Assembly: GCA_934754855.1 (NCBI GenBank)
Contig: CAKVJR010000113.1
Span: forward strand, 1-5,605
Length of the DNA stretch: 5,605 bases
Direction of reading: 5' to 3'
Source of the DNA: an uncultured Candidatus Melainabacteria bacterium
GTDB lineage: Bacteria > Cyanobacteriota > Vampirovibrionia > Gastranaerophilales > Gastranaerophilaceae
Position 1 is the first letter of the stretch; every line of letters begins with the position of its first letter. Under the pieces are notes generated by a model. That model searched no databases. It was given only the letters and a program-made list of their open reading frames with translations, and was not told the DNA's origin. Of the stretch, positions 5,545 to 5,605 are shown in pieces. Position numbers and translations under genes: made by a program.

Positions 5545-5605
5545 TGGTGCGTCTGGCGCGATTCGAACGCGCGACCTATCCCTTAAAAGGGGAGTGCTCT
5601 ACCTG
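5545..5605 (-). tRNA. tRNA-Lys (anticodon UUU), 5' end outside the window
   Basis: The visible 61 bases correspond to tRNA positions 16-76. They include the D-loop GGTA and GAGC, the anticodon loop CTTTTAA (anticodon TTT), variable loop AGGTC, T stem GCGCG/CGCGC with loop TTCGAAT, acceptor strand CAGACGC, discriminator A73 and an encoded CCA. The 5' acceptor strand and the first part of the D arm lie beyond the right edge. The anticodon stem has four good pairs (T28-A42, C29-G41, C30-G40, C31-G39) and a C27-U43 mismatch at its top. That arrangement, with A26-CTC at the 5' side, resembles cyanobacterial and chloroplast tRNA-Lys as I recall them. The gene reads lysine codons AAA and AAG. Confidence 0.95.

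Noticed and set aside
1..5605. CRISPR array, insertion sequence, phage or toxin-antitoxin module
   Set aside because: No regularly spaced repeats, transposase motifs, long terminal inverted repeats or recognised toxin or antitoxin pair were seen on reading both strands.

Overview
The window is AT-rich bacterial chromosome with compact genes on both strands and clear intrinsic terminators. The best guess for the source is a gut-type member of the Gastranaerophilales (Melainabacteria/Vampirovibrionia, the non-photosynthetic sister group of cyanobacteria). Three things suggest it: the LuxR-type DNA-binding tail at the left edge reads like cyanobacterial-lineage regulators, the calpain-like protease starts with a short MKIN-type tail followed by an FGG-K motif as I recall from that group, and the tRNA-Lys anticodon arm resembles the cyanobacterial form. 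This is an inference from recall, not a database result.

Layout from left to right. Positions 1-141 (+) hold the last 46 codons of a NarL/FixJ-type response regulator, with its terminator at 195-220. Converging on it is a small orphan gene on the minus strand (297-536 or 297-557, unknown function), which has its own terminator at 223-255. Next on the minus strand is a 540-residue calpain-family (C2) cysteine protease (762-2384) with an intact Cys/His/Asn set and a UUCG-capped terminator at 710-740. A 183-bp divergent promoter region (2385-2567) separates it from a plus-strand pair: a non-hydrolysing UDP-GlcNAc 2-epimerase (2568-3677, wecB/mnaA) and, 24 bp downstream, a 156-residue protein with two membrane segments (3702-4172). 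These two look like one transcription unit. A 390-residue exported protein of unknown function lies on the minus strand (4243-5415) behind a perfect TATAAT box and a strong ribosome binding site. The right edge cuts a tRNA-Lys(UUU) gene (minus, 5545-5605+) followed by a textbook terminator (5518-5540).

The genes do not form one pathway. The epimerase supplies UDP-ManNAc for cell-surface polysaccharide. The two-TM protein beside it and the exported 390-residue protein may also be envelope proteins, but that rests on location alone. The most unusual item is the calpain-like protease, which is rare in bacteria in general and here carries a large charged insertion between its catalytic Cys and His. 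I found no mobile element, CRISPR array, phage gene or toxin-antitoxin pair.
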